Source: Desulfitobacterium_A nosdiversum (GTDB taxonomy: Bacteria > Bacillota > Desulfitobacteriia > Desulfitobacteriales > Desulfitobacteriaceae). From it: a DNA stretch of 64,000 nt. The position numbers were made by a program, and so were the translations under genes. The DNA is taken from the NCBI RefSeq assembly GCF_049860565.1, contig NZ_CP172056.1, positions 1,736,001 to 1,800,000 of the forward strand, in the 5' to 3' direction. Under the pieces are notes generated by a model. The model was not told the origin of the DNA and ran no database searches. It saw nothing but the letters and a program-made list of their open reading frames with translations. This document shows, piece after piece, positions 33,139 through 41,357 of the stretch. Every line of letters begins with the position of its first letter. Positions within the stretch are counted from its first letter, which is position 1.

Positions 33139-34002
33139 ATGCGCACTTTTCGCGATTATGTGCAGCTTGCGGAAGCTAAAGGAATTAAGATTGGGGATAT
33201 TGTCCGGCAGGAGCAGGCGGAAACGTCCGAAACACCTAAAGATGAGTTGCAGAAACGCATGCGTGATAACTTAAATATTATGCGCGCCTCAGTTGAATCG
33301 GGATTGAATGAAGAACGGAGATCCTTATCAGGGCTGGTGGGAGGCGATGCAGCCAAGGTCCAAGCGCATTGGAAGAGCGGAAAAAGTCTTGCCGGAAATC
33401 GAATCAGCGGAGCAATGGCACGCGCTTTAGCGGTTGCTGAAGTTAACGCAAGTATGGGGAAAATTGTAGCTGCTCCAACAGCTGGATCATGTGGAGTCTT
33501 GCCGGGGGTGCTTTTTACAGTGCAGGAAGCTCTTGGCTGCGCAGAGGAGGATTTGGTCACTGCACTCTTCACAGCTGCAGGAATCGGAATGGTTATTGCC
33601 GATCGTGCGAATGTTTCGGGTGCAGAAGGAGGATGCCAGGCAGAAATTGGTTCAGCAGCGGGGATGGCAGCCGCTGCGGCAGTGGAACTTTCCGGCGGAA
33701 CGCCAAGCCAATCCAGCCACGCTGCAGCTATTGCCCTAAAATCTTTCTTAGGTTTAGTCTGCGATCCTGTAGCTGGGCTTGTGGAAGTTCCCTGCGTTAA
33801 ACGAAATGCAATGGCTGCCAGCATGGCTTTATCTGCAGCAGATATGGCCCTTGCCGGAGTGGAGAGCCGAATTCCGCTCGATGAAGTCATTGACGCTATG
33901 AACGAAATTGGCAAGCAAATGCCGTGCAGTCTTAGGGAAACAGCTCAAGGAGGTTTAGCGACAACGCCGACCGGACGAAGAATTAAGGCTGATTTTTTAT
34001 GA
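33139..34002 (+). CDS. sdaAA: L-serine dehydratase, iron-sulfur-dependent, alpha subunit
   Basis: The 287-residue subunit carries the active site and the 4Fe-4S cluster ligands, seen in GSCGVLPGVLF (about 120), GAEGGCQAEIGSA (about 160) and LVCDPVAGLVEVPCVKRN (about 210). The cluster is oxygen-labile, in keeping with an anaerobe. AAGGAGGTGTTTTC precedes the ATG. It ends with a 4-nt overlap into recG, so the helicase is translated with the dehydratase genes; no functional link is evident. Confidence 0.95.
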   Translation: MRTFRDYVQLAEAKGIKIGDIVRQEQAETSETPKDELQKRMRDNLNIMRASVESGLNEERRSLSGLVGGDAAKVQAHWKSGKSLAGNRISGAMARALAVAEVNASMGKIVAAPTAGSCGVLPGVLFTVQEALGCAEEDLVTALFTAAGIGMVIADRANVSGAEGGCQAEIGSAAGMAAAAAVELSGGTPSQSSHAAAIALKSFLGLVCDPVAGLVEVPCVKRNAMAASMALSAADMALAGVESRIPLDEVIDAMNEIGKQMPCSLRETAQGGLATTPTGRRIKADFL

Positions 34003-36458
34003 TGTCTAATCAAGAAAAACTGGTATTGCAAAATTTGCGCAAAGCCGTAACGGCAGAAACAAAGCAAGGCTGCAGTGATACCGGAGTCGTTGGAGGTTTC
34101 CATTTCTTTTTGGCTGGAATTTTACGGCGATTAGAACAATTGACACCCAATCAGGATTGGCAGATTATCAGGTCTATTTCTCAGGATTATGAAGGCTGGA
34201 GCCCTATCCAGCGGCGACAAGCCTTAATTTATCTGCAAAAATTTCTGGATGAAGCGGATTCATCAGCAATTAATGATAAACCAATTCCGGTTAAACTTTC
34301 CCTAAATCAACCGAAGCAAGAGCTTAAACCTATTCCTAAAACGCAGGACAGACAGGACGCAGGGAAGGAAAGCTCCTCAAAGCCTTTAAATTCATTGAAA
34401 TCTGTCCCCAACGTTTCGTCCCGTGAGAAGACTCCTGCGGTCAAGCCGGCTTCAGAACTCAAAGATCGACCTCTCCAATATCTTAAAGGGGTTGGACCGG
34501 AACGAGCAAAACAGCTTGAACATTTAGGAATACTGACAGTTAAAGATCTGCTTTTATATTTCCCGCGTCGTTATGAGAACCGACGTTTATTGAAAATCGG
34601 AGAACTTAAAGACGGGGAACAGGCGACAGTCAGCGGCAAGGTGGTTGCAGGACAAGTTACAACCGGGCGGATGAAGGTCGTCAAACTATCCATTGAGCAA
34701 GAAGGCCGACTTGTCTATGCGGTTTGGTTTAATCAAACCTTTATACTTAAGCAATATCCTGTGGGGACTCCGGTCATTGTTACAGGTAAAGTGCGCTGGC
34801 AAAAGAGGGTTCCTGAAATTCAAGCAACGGACATTGTCAAAATGGGCACGAGCAAGATTCCTGAGATTATGCCGGTTTATTCCGAAACGGCACGTCTTTC
34901 TTCAAAAGTTATTCGCAATATAATAACCAGCGTTGTTCATCAAATTCCCAATTATTTTCCGGAAATTTTTCCCGACGCAGAGTCGAAAAGAGGGTTGGAA
35001 CGTCCGCAGGCCTATCGTGAAATACATTTTCCGACCTCTTTTGAACGCTTAGCGAAGGCCCGTGAACGTCTTGTTTTTGAAGAAGTTCTGTTTTTGCAAT
35101 TGGCTGTTGCATGCTTACGCCAAGGAGTTCAACGGGACGACAGTCCTGTCTTATCTGGAGGAAAAGCTCTGATTGAACAATTTATGCAAAATCTTCCGTT
35201 TGAATTAACTTCAGCACAAGAACGAGTTCTGCGTGAAATCTTTCTGGATATGGAAAGCTCAAAGGGAATGGCCCGCCTTATCCAAGGTGATGTTGGGTCC
35301 GGAAAAACCGCAGTGGCAATGGCGGCTCTTCTTAAAGCTGTCGGTTCAGGTTATCAGGGTGCAATGATGGCACCTACGGAAATATTAGCGCTTCAGCATT
35401 TTCACACCTTAAGTGAGGCCTTTAATCCACTCGGTATTCATGTCGTTTGTTTGCTCGGAAGTCAATCCCGCAGTGAACGGGAAAGAGTACTTCGAGATAT
35501 TTCTGAGGGCACAGCCCAGATCATCCTTGGGACCCATGCGATCATTCAGGAGAGCGTCCAGTTTAAAGCTTTAGGTTTAGCCGTAACGGATGAGCAGCAT
35601 CGCTTTGGTGTGAAACAGCGGACGCTGCTCCAAACGAAAGGACAAAATCCGCATGTTCTGGTGATGACAGCAACGCCGATCCCAAGAACGCTGGCGTTAA
35701 CTCTTTATGGAGATCTTCAGTTTTCTGTACTGGATGAAATGCCGAAAGGCCGCAAACCCGTAATTACTCGAAAACTCTCGGAACGAGGCAGGGCAAGCGC
35801 AGAAAATTTTATGGAGGAGCAGATTGGGAAAGGACGCCAGATTTATGTTGTCTGTCCTTTGGTTGAAGAGTCTGAACATATGGACTTTATCTCTGCTACT
35901 GAAAAGTATGAAGCGCTTTGCCGGCGGTTTCCGCACCGCAGGATCACCTTATTGCATGGTCGAATGAAAGGCTCCGAAAAGGAAGAGGTTATGCGAGGTT
36001 TCCAATCGGGAGAAATAGATATCCTTGTTTCGACAACGGTCATTGAGGTTGGTGTGAATGTCCCGAATGCATCGGTTATGGTTATAGAGAATGCCGAACG
36101 GTTTGGTTTAGCCCAGCTCCATCAGCTCCGCGGCCGCGTAGGAAGGGGAAGTGAACAGTCGTTTTGCATTCTTATGTCGTCGGCTAAAGATAGCCGGAGA
36201 TTAGAGATTCTTTGTGAAACTGAAGATGGATTTAAAATCGCTGAAGAGGATTTAAAGCTAAGAGGTGCCGGTGAAATTCTCGGCACAAGGCAGCATGGGG
36301 TTATGGAATTAAGATTGGCAGATCTTTCTCGAGACGGTCAAATCGTAGAGCAGGCCTATCGAATGGCACAAAAAGTGTTGGTTCATCCGCAAGACTATCC
36401 GAAATTAATGCAAGAGGTAGAAAAATATTATGATTTGGAAAGAGTGGGCTTGCATTAA
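33999..36458 (+). CDS. recG: ATP-dependent DNA helicase RecG with N-terminal extension
   Basis: The 819-residue protein is longer than the usual 680-700. Residues 1-85 form an extra helical domain, followed by a Pro/Lys/Ser-rich linker (about 90-150). The standard wedge/OB domain begins near LQYLKGVGPERAKQLEHLG. The helicase core has GDVGSGKTAVA (about 430), the DEQH box (about 530) and the C-terminal RGRVGRG motif. It reverses stalled forks and processes Holliday junctions. A second ATG lies one codon downstream. Thermotoga RecG also has an N-terminal extension. Confidence 0.95.
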   Translation: MMSNQEKLVLQNLRKAVTAETKQGCSDTGVVGGFHFFLAGILRRLEQLTPNQDWQIIRSISQDYEGWSPIQRRQALIYLQKFLDEADSSAINDKPIPVKLSLNQPKQELKPIPKTQDRQDAGKESSSKPLNSLKSVPNVSSREKTPAVKPASELKDRPLQYLKGVGPERAKQLEHLGILTVKDLLLYFPRRYENRRLLKIGELKDGEQATVSGKVVAGQVTTGRMKVVKLSIEQEGRLVYAVWFNQTFILKQYPVGTPVIVTGKVRWQKRVPEIQATDIVKMGTSKIPEIMPVYSETARLSSKVIRNIITSVVHQIPNYFPEIFPDAESKRGLERPQAYREIHFPTSFERLAKARERLVFEEVLFLQLAVACLRQGVQRDDSPVLSGGKALIEQFMQNLPFELTSAQERVLREIFLDMESSKGMARLIQGDVGSGKTAVAMAALLKAVGSGYQGAMMAPTEILALQHFHTLSEAFNPLGIHVVCLLGSQSRSERERVLRDISEGTAQIILGTHAIIQESVQFKALGLAVTDEQHRFGVKQRTLLQTKGQNPHVLVMTATPIPRTLALTLYGDLQFSVLDEMPKGRKPVITRKLSERGRASAENFMEEQIGKGRQIYVVCPLVEESEHMDFISATEKYEALCRRFPHRRITLLHGRMKGSEKEEVMRGFQSGEIDILVSTTVIEVGVNVPNASVMVIENAERFGLAQLHQLRGRVGRGSEQSFCILMSSAKDSRRLEILCETEDGFKIAEEDLKLRGAGEILGTRQHGVMELRLADLSRDGQIVEQAYRMAQKVLVHPQDYPKLMQEVEKYYDLERVGLH

Positions 36459-36626
36459 GAGCTTTTTTGGAACATTTTTGTGATCTTGGATTTTTAAAAT
36501 TAATTTCGCTATAATTGCCTGGTATTTTAAGATGCCTAAAGAAAAACAATAGAAGCAAACAAAAGAGTAATAAAGAAAAAACAGCGATGAGGTCTGTTAC
36601 ATTAAAATAAGAGGAGGGCTTTATTT
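36459..36626. other. AT-rich gap between recG and the SASP-like gene
   Basis: These 168 bp hold no gene. The sequence is AT-rich and must contain the promoter of the short SASP-like gene, but I could not find a clear forespore (sigma-G) or sigma-A promoter in it. Confidence 0.5.
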
Positions 36627-36746
36627 ATGGCAGATCAAAAAAATCCGGCAATCCCCTTAAGTGCGGAACTCGAGAAATTTAAATATGAAGTTGCTCAAGA
36701 AATTGGGATTGCGAATCGCAAGCATAAGAAATTCCCGAATACCTAA
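36627..36746 (+). CDS. Short SASP-like protein (39 aa), alpha/beta-type N-terminal half
   Basis: A strong ribosome site (GAGGAGGGC) precedes an ATG that opens a 39-residue frame. The middle, SAELEKFKYEVAQEIGI, is the conserved first motif of alpha/beta-type small acid-soluble spore proteins, which coat spore DNA. Those are usually 60-75 residues with a second DNA-binding motif (a KRLV-type helix); here the frame ends after HKKFPNT. A terminator follows at once, so it appears to be an intact short gene and not a broken one. The next gene, on the opposite strand, is gpr, the protease that degrades SASPs. Confidence 0.8.
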   Translation: MADQKNPAIPLSAELEKFKYEVAQEIGIANRKHKKFPNT

Positions 36747-36763
36747 TGTATAAGGGGAAAAAG

Positions 36764-36789
36764 AGCGGGAAATTTCCCCGCTATTTTTG
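36764..36789 (+). terminator. Terminator after the SASP-like gene
   Basis: AGCGGG pairs with CCCGCT around a seven-base loop, followed by ATTTTTG, 17 nt after the stop codon. Confidence 0.8.
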
Positions 36790-36889
36790 TATTAAATGTA
36801 GAATAATTAAAAATTATCAATGTAAAGTTCAAAGTGGCTAAAGAATTGAAGTTTCTAGAGCTAATGAACTTATAGTTTATAAAATTTCC

Positions 36890-37876
36890 TTACTGAAGGT
36901 ACATCTGATATTCTTCACGCGAAATTCCAGGATGCAAACATATTCCAAGCGCACCCGCAATAATTCGAGCAGCGCTTTGGATTAAAGTATCAATTTCTTT
37001 TGGAGCTACCATGAGATTACCGCTATAAGGCGACAGGGCCTGGCTCAAAATGTTTTCAAGGGATTTGGGATTAAACTCCTTGTATAGCCGGAATAAACTA
37101 GGGCTTGTTTTGAGCTCATCCATAAACGATTCCAGGCAATTATGGGCGATAATCGCCGCATTAACAACGGTTGGCAAACCGATCGCTAATACCTTGCAGC
37201 CCAGTGTTTCTTCATTTATTCCCACGCGTTTATTACCAACTCCGGAGCCTGGAGAGATTCCTGTATTGGCCAGTTGAATACTTGTCCCGATTCGATCAAG
37301 TGAACCTGCGGCCAAAGCATCAATAGCAATGACCCAATCTGGTTTAACATGCTCGACAATACCGCGAATAATCTCGGCCGTTTCTATTCCGGTAATTCCG
37401 AGAACTCCTGGTGCAATGGCACTTACTTTGCGCAATTTTCCTTTTAATTCATCCGGTGAAAATTGAAAAAGATGACGTGTAACGAGGCTTTTTTCAATGA
37501 CCTGAGGTCCAAGCGCATCTGGTGTGGCATTCCAATTTCCAAGTCCAACGAGAAGGACACTTGAATCCTCTTTTAGATTTAATAATTTTACGAGTTCCTT
37601 AGCCAATGTTTCAGTAATGTCCTGGTGAACGAGATAATTATTTTCGCGAATTTCAGGCGCATCAATCGTAATATAAGATCCTTTAGGTCTGCCCATTTCC
37701 TGAACACCCTGTTCGGTTTCGATGTCAATGGTAGTTACCGTAGCATGCTCCAGTTCGTCTTTGATCATCCGAACTCCTGGAACTTCATTACCGGACTCGC
37801 CGCGAAGAATCTCGTGAGCTTCTACGGCCATATCGATCTGAACATTAAATTCGCGGATTAAATCTGACTTTTTCAT
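36890..37876 (-). CDS. gpr: Germination protease Gpr (SASP endoprotease)
   Basis: The 328-residue protein matches the Gpr protease that degrades SASPs at germination. The N-terminal region EFNVQIDMAVEA corresponds to the propeptide processing area, and the catalytic aspartates lie in the following conserved region (TTIDIETEQG, YITIDAPEI). It is made as an inactive zymogen in the forespore. AGGAGG lies nine bases before the ATG. A sigma-G/F-like promoter is visible upstream, and a SASP-like gene lies opposite its 3' end. Confidence 0.95.
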   Translation of the reverse strand: MKKSDLIREFNVQIDMAVEAHEILRGESGNEVPGVRMIKDELEHATVTTIDIETEQGVQEMGRPKGSYITIDAPEIRENNYLVHQDITETLAKELVKLLNLKEDSSVLLVGLGNWNATPDALGPQVIEKSLVTRHLFQFSPDELKGKLRKVSAIAPGVLGITGIETAEIIRGIVEHVKPDWVIAIDALAAGSLDRIGTSIQLANTGISPGSGVGNKRVGINEETLGCKVLAIGLPTVVNAAIIAHNCLESFMDELKTSPSLFRLYKEFNPKSLENILSQALSPYSGNLMVAPKEIDTLIQSAARIIAGALGICLHPGISREEYQMYLQ

Positions 37877-37965
37877 ACAGATTTGACCTCCTGTCAGTTC
37901 AGATAAAGAATCAAGTTTTGCGCAGGTGCAAGCCTTAATTGCACTTATAAAAAATCACCGAAAAA

Positions 37966-37994
37966 TAGTATGGGCAAATTGAAAAGAAATATAC
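37966..37994 (-). promoter_or_regulatory. Forespore (sigma-G/F-type) promoter of gpr
   Basis: On the minus strand GTATA (37990-37994) and CATACTA (37966-37972) are separated by 17 bp, an excellent match to forespore promoters. B. subtilis gpr is transcribed by sigma-F and sigma-G. Start would be near 37959. Confidence 0.78.
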
Positions 37995-38001
37995 GAAAAA
38001 T

Positions 38002-38032
38002 TTGGTAAGAAGCTCACAGGCTGTGGTATACT
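38002..38032 (+). promoter_or_regulatory. Probable vegetative promoter of rsmD
   Basis: An extended -10 (TGGTATACT, box at 38027-38032) is preceded by TTGGTA at a long 19-bp spacing. It is divergent from the gpr promoter. Confidence 0.55.
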
Positions 38033-38090
38033 TATAATACCTGAGTCTATATCTATAATTTTTCGACATAAAGCAATTAGGAGTACATAT

Positions 38091-38636
38091 ATGAGAATTA
38101 TTGCCGGGGAAATGCGGGGGCGCAGAATTAAAGCGGTATCCGGAATGGATACTCGTCCTACGGCGGATAAAGTTAAAGGGGCAATTTTTAATGTCCTTCG
38201 AGAAAAGGTTGTCGATGCTAAAGTTCTTGATCTCTTTGCGGGTACAGGAAATTTAGCAATTGAGGCTCTTTCCCGGGGAGCTCGAGAAGTTATTTTAGTT
38301 GAAAAAGCCTATTCTGCCCGAAAGGTGATCCAAGAGAATCTAGAGAATATCGGACAGGAACAAGTGCAGCTTTTAGGAATGGATGCCTTTGAATATCTTA
38401 AGCAGTATTCTGATCAACTTTTTGATTTAATTTTTTTGGATCCACCCTACCGACGCGGGTTAGTCGATAAAGCCTTAAGCTTACTCAGCCAGCCCTGTTG
38501 GCTGACCCGATCCGGTGTTATTGTTGCCGAAACGGCTTCTGATGAAAGCCTTCGGGTTCTTGAACCATTCGAAATACGCAAAACGAGTGAATATGGAGAT
38601 ACTAGGATCTGGTATATCCAGAGATGTGTTGAATAG
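38091..38636 (+). CDS. rsmD: 16S rRNA (guanine-966-N2)-methyltransferase RsmD
   Basis: The 181-residue enzyme begins MRIIAGEMRGRRIKA, has the SAM site VLDLFAGTGNLAIEALSRGA (about 45-64) and the catalytic motif DPPYRRG (about 117). It methylates G966 of 16S rRNA. TTAGGAG lies nine bases before the ATG. In many Firmicutes coaD follows rsmD directly; here a coiled-coil gene follows instead and coaD is not in the window. Confidence 0.95.
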   Translation: MRIIAGEMRGRRIKAVSGMDTRPTADKVKGAIFNVLREKVVDAKVLDLFAGTGNLAIEALSRGAREVILVEKAYSARKVIQENLENIGQEQVQLLGMDAFEYLKQYSDQLFDLIFLDPPYRRGLVDKALSLLSQPCWLTRSGVIVAETASDESLRVLEPFEIRKTSEYGDTRIWYIQRCVE

Positions 38637-38648
38637 GAGTGGATAGTT

Positions 38649-39140
38649 TTGGAAAACGACGTTTTTGAGATTTTAGAAGAATTAGAGGAGATTGTTGACA
38701 GAGGAACAAAAATTCCTATGACCGGTAAGGTATTAGTTGATGATACCCAAATCTTTGAGTTGATTGACCGAATGAGATCTGCTTTGCCCGAAGAGATTCG
38801 AAGCGCACAAAGAGTTCTTTATGAACGTCAAAAAATTTTAGATGAGGCAAAAGCTGAGGCGGATCATATTTTAGAACGGGGTAAATCTTATATTGAAAAA
38901 CTAGCCGGCGAAAATGAAGTCGCCAAACAAGCTCAGAGTTATGCTGAGGATCTTGCACGTCAAGCCCAAAATTATGCGAAAGAGGTTAAACTGGGAGCTG
39001 TTCAATATAGCGATGAACTGTTGCAACAAGTTGAGCAAAATGTTGTAGAGACTTTACAGGCCCTTCGGCATAACCGTGAAGAACTTCGAGCGATGGCAAA
39101 ACGCGATCAACGTGAAAAAAAGACGGAAGCGACGGAATAA
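38649..39140 (+). CDS. Hypothetical coiled-coil protein
   Basis: The 163-residue protein is soluble, strongly charged and rich in Glu, Ala and Gln. It is predicted to be helical and coiled-coil from about 50 to the end, similar in character to ATP synthase subunit b or DivIVA-like stalks. The first 45 residues (FEILEELEEIVDRG, then MTGKVLVDD) form a distinct N-terminal segment. The TTG at 38649 follows AGGAGTGGATAGT. It is 12 bp after rsmD. I do not recognise a function. Genes of this type are found near rsmD and ylbJ in related clostridia. Confidence 0.8.
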   Translation: MENDVFEILEELEEIVDRGTKIPMTGKVLVDDTQIFELIDRMRSALPEEIRSAQRVLYERQKILDEAKAEADHILERGKSYIEKLAGENEVAKQAQSYAEDLARQAQNYAKEVKLGAVQYSDELLQQVEQNVVETLQALRHNREELRAMAKRDQREKKTEATE

Positions 39141-39141
39141 G

Positions 39142-39176
39142 GAGGGCCCTATCGGGTACCTCTTTTATTTTTTTAT
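39142..39176 (+). terminator. Terminator between the coiled-coil gene and ylbJ
   Basis: GAGG and CCC pair with GGG and CCTC around TATC, with unpaired bases between the two helices, followed by TTTTATTTTTTT. Confidence 0.7.
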
Positions 39177-40345
39177 CTTTGGGGCTGGAATCGAAACCAA
39201 AGGATTATTCCTAAAAAAAGCATCATAAATCCGCAGAACACCCAAACACTATACCGCCACGTGAGAAGCGAAGCAGTAATTGATGAGGACATCATATGAC
39301 TAAGACCAGGAATTGAAGCGGCGGCAGGAAGGTTTATAAAATGAAGCAAGAATTGGCTCAGAATAGGGGCCAAAAGAGTTTGCAATACACGACCTATGAA
39401 AAAAGCGGAGAAACGACAATCCGTGCCGCTGGTAAAACTGGCGACCTGAGCAAATACAGAAAGTCCTCCCCAGCCCATAACCGCGCTCAGAACAGCGATT
39501 TGAATATGGAGATCTAAGAAAGTTTGAATGCTCGTACGACACCCCAGGGTTGTTTCAAACAGTGCGTTAAGCAAGGATGTCGTCATTTGAAGCGTAAGCA
39601 AACCCCTTGTTAGGGAATTTAAAATATAGGCCAATAGTGAAGTAATCCCTGATATATTCAATATATTGATCAGAACGGAGAAAAAGGTAATAAATCCACC
39701 GATAAGCAGAACGGTATTTACGCTTTGTCTTACAGCATCGCCTAATAATTGTCCAAAGGGACGGCCATCTTCATTCTGTGCTCTGCTGAGTTCTTGCCAA
39801 GCTCTTTGAAAAGAAAAAGAGTAGTTTGAACCTCCTTCCGTTGCTTGATACCGATAGAAGCGAAAGACAATACCGACAATAAGGTTTGATAGATAGACTG
39901 AACCGGCCAAAACAATACCGAGTTCAGGTTTCCCAAGCATTCCCGATGCGACCGCACCAAACATGAATCCCGGACTAGGGTTGCTGGTAAAAGCTAAGAG
40001 CCGTTCTCCTTCGACTTGAGATAATTGATTTTGCTGTCTTAGCTTAGTAGTGAGAACTGCACCAATGGGAATTCCTGACGTATACCCCATTGCTACAACG
40101 AAGGATGCTTTGCCGGGAAGATGAAAAACCGGGCGCATTAAAGGTTCAAGAAGAACGCCCAGAAAATGAACGAAACCTGCTCCCATCAGGAGCTCGGAGA
40201 GAATAAAAAACGGGAGCAAAGCGGGCAGGACATATTTCCACCAAAGTGCTAATCCAGTTGCAGCTGAACTAACGACGTCCTGAGGATATAGAAACATTCC
40301 CAGTGCAAGAAGAAAAAAAGGGAGGACACGTATTGCAATTGCCAT
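39173..40345 (-). CDS. ylbJ: Sporulation integral membrane protein YlbJ
   Basis: The 390-residue membrane protein has about eight to ten hydrophobic segments and two nucleoside-recognition (Gate) domain signatures. YlbJ is needed for spore cortex formation in Bacillus, where it is made in the mother cell. Recognisable features are the LWWKYVLPALLPFFILSEL opening and the GYTSGIPIGAVLT motif (about 108). It is divergent from the patatin gene (the ylbK position), the same pair as in Bacillus. I found no confident sigma-E promoter in the 86-bp gap. Confidence 0.9.
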   Translation of the reverse strand: MAIAIRVLPFFLLALGMFLYPQDVVSSAATGLALWWKYVLPALLPFFILSELLMGAGFVHFLGVLLEPLMRPVFHLPGKASFVVAMGYTSGIPIGAVLTTKLRQQNQLSQVEGERLLAFTSNPSPGFMFGAVASGMLGKPELGIVLAGSVYLSNLIVGIVFRFYRYQATEGGSNYSFSFQRAWQELSRAQNEDGRPFGQLLGDAVRQSVNTVLLIGGFITFFSVLINILNISGITSLLAYILNSLTRGLLTLQMTTSLLNALFETTLGCRTSIQTFLDLHIQIAVLSAVMGWGGLSVFAQVASFTSGTDCRFSAFFIGRVLQTLLAPILSQFLLHFINLPAAASIPGLSHMMSSSITASLLTWRYSVWVFCGFMMLFLGIILWFRFQPQR

Positions 40346-40431
40346 AGTTCACCCGCCTTTCGTCATACATAATTTATATGGAAGATTATAAAACGCTAGA
40401 AGTGAGATTTGAGTAAAAGGGAGGCACTCAG

Positions 40432-41193
40432 GTGAGTAAGAAAGGGTTGATCTTAGGAGCCGGAGGAGCTAGGGGGTTTGCCCATCTCGGTTTTCTTCAG
40501 GTACTGGAAAAAGAAGGGCTTGAAATGGATTTGATTGTAGGTTGCAGCATCGGAGCGATATTTGGGGCACTTTATGCAGCGGGAATCGATCTTTATCGTT
40601 TGGAAAAACTCCTAACCTATCCAGGTTTTAGCCGAAGGTTATTTGATATTTCCGTAGCTCGGGGGGGCTTTATTAAAGGAGATAAATTGCTTGAGGCGAT
40701 GCGGCTTTTAACGAAGGATCTTCAGTTCGAAGATCTAAAAATCCCTTTAGCGATCGTAGCAACCGATATCGAAACGGGTGAAGCGGTTGTTTTTCGTGAG
40801 GGAAATGTCGCCCAGGCTGTAAGAGCAAGCATTTCGATTCCGGGAGTGTTTCAGCCGTTCCGTTATCAAGGGAGGCTTTTAGTTGACGGGGCCGTCAAAA
40901 ATCGTTTGCCGATACATGTTGCACAAAAAATGGGGGCAGATAAAATTCTAGCCGTTGATGTCAAAAAAGCGCTTTCAACGAAATTAAACACAGCTGTGGA
41001 TGTTTTGTTTCAGTCTATGGAAATATTAGAAGAAGAGGTTTTTCGGTCGGTCTGCACGGGAGCTGACTTATTAATACAACCTGAGGTTGGACATATCGGA
41101 AGCTTACAATTTGATGCAGCGGCAGAAGCCATTGATTTAGGCCGTCAGTCTGCAGTTGCAAAGACAGCCGAAATTCGGCGACTTTTTGCGTAA
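40432..41193 (+). CDS. Patatin-like phospholipase (YlbK/RssA type)
   Basis: The 253-residue protein has the oxyanion motif GAGGARGFAHLG (about 8-19), the nucleophile elbow GCSIG (about 38-42) and the catalytic aspartate in VDGAVKNRLP (about 160). These form the Ser-Asp dyad of patatin-like lipases. It is soluble. AAAAGGGAGGCACTCAG precedes the GTG start. YlbK-type proteins are conserved next to ylbJ in spore formers, but their substrate is unknown. Confidence 0.92.
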   Translation: MSKKGLILGAGGARGFAHLGFLQVLEKEGLEMDLIVGCSIGAIFGALYAAGIDLYRLEKLLTYPGFSRRLFDISVARGGFIKGDKLLEAMRLLTKDLQFEDLKIPLAIVATDIETGEAVVFREGNVAQAVRASISIPGVFQPFRYQGRLLVDGAVKNRLPIHVAQKMGADKILAVDVKKALSTKLNTAVDVLFQSMEILEEEVFRSVCTGADLLIQPEVGHIGSLQFDAAAEAIDLGRQSAVAKTAEIRRLFA

Positions 41194-41197
41194 AGAC

Positions 41198-41225
41198 TTG
41201 AAAATGGAGATTATTGTGATAAACT
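41198..41225 (+). promoter_or_regulatory. Probable sigma-A promoter of ackA
   Basis: TTGAAA (41198-41203) and TAAACT (41220-41225) are 16 bp apart, just after the patatin stop codon. The leader is therefore about 125 nt long. Confidence 0.6.
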
Positions 41226-41272
41226 AGTAATGTTTTGAGCTTTTTATGGGTGCGGAAGAGTACATAAGCTTA

Positions 41273-41306
41273 TTATTTATTTTTCTGTTGAAGGAAAAAT
41301 AAATAA
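41273..41306. repeat. 13-bp AT-rich inverted repeat in the ackA leader
   Basis: TTATTTATTTTTC and GAAAAATAAATAA are perfect complements around an eight-base loop. The stem contains no GC-rich part and is followed by AGCA, so it is not an ordinary terminator. It could stabilise the ackA mRNA or bind a regulator. Confidence 0.6.
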
Positions 41307-41357
41307 AGCAAATTGAAAAAGAAGTATAGGAGAAAAGAAATCTTAGGAGGTATAAAC

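Noticed and set aside
33156..33914. 252-codon open frame antisense to sdaAA
   Set aside because: It is a shadow of a GC-rich, well-conserved gene on the other strand. It is rich in Ala, Ser and Pro, lacks a ribosome site and matches no family I know.
36627..36746. Frameshifted full-length SASP
   Set aside because: The bases after the stop do not encode the second SASP motif in any frame, and a terminator begins 17 nt later. The short frame appears to be the whole gene.
41211..41229. Rex operator in the ackA promoter
   Set aside because: TTGTGAT is present once, but there is no matching second half-site, so the resemblance is probably chance.
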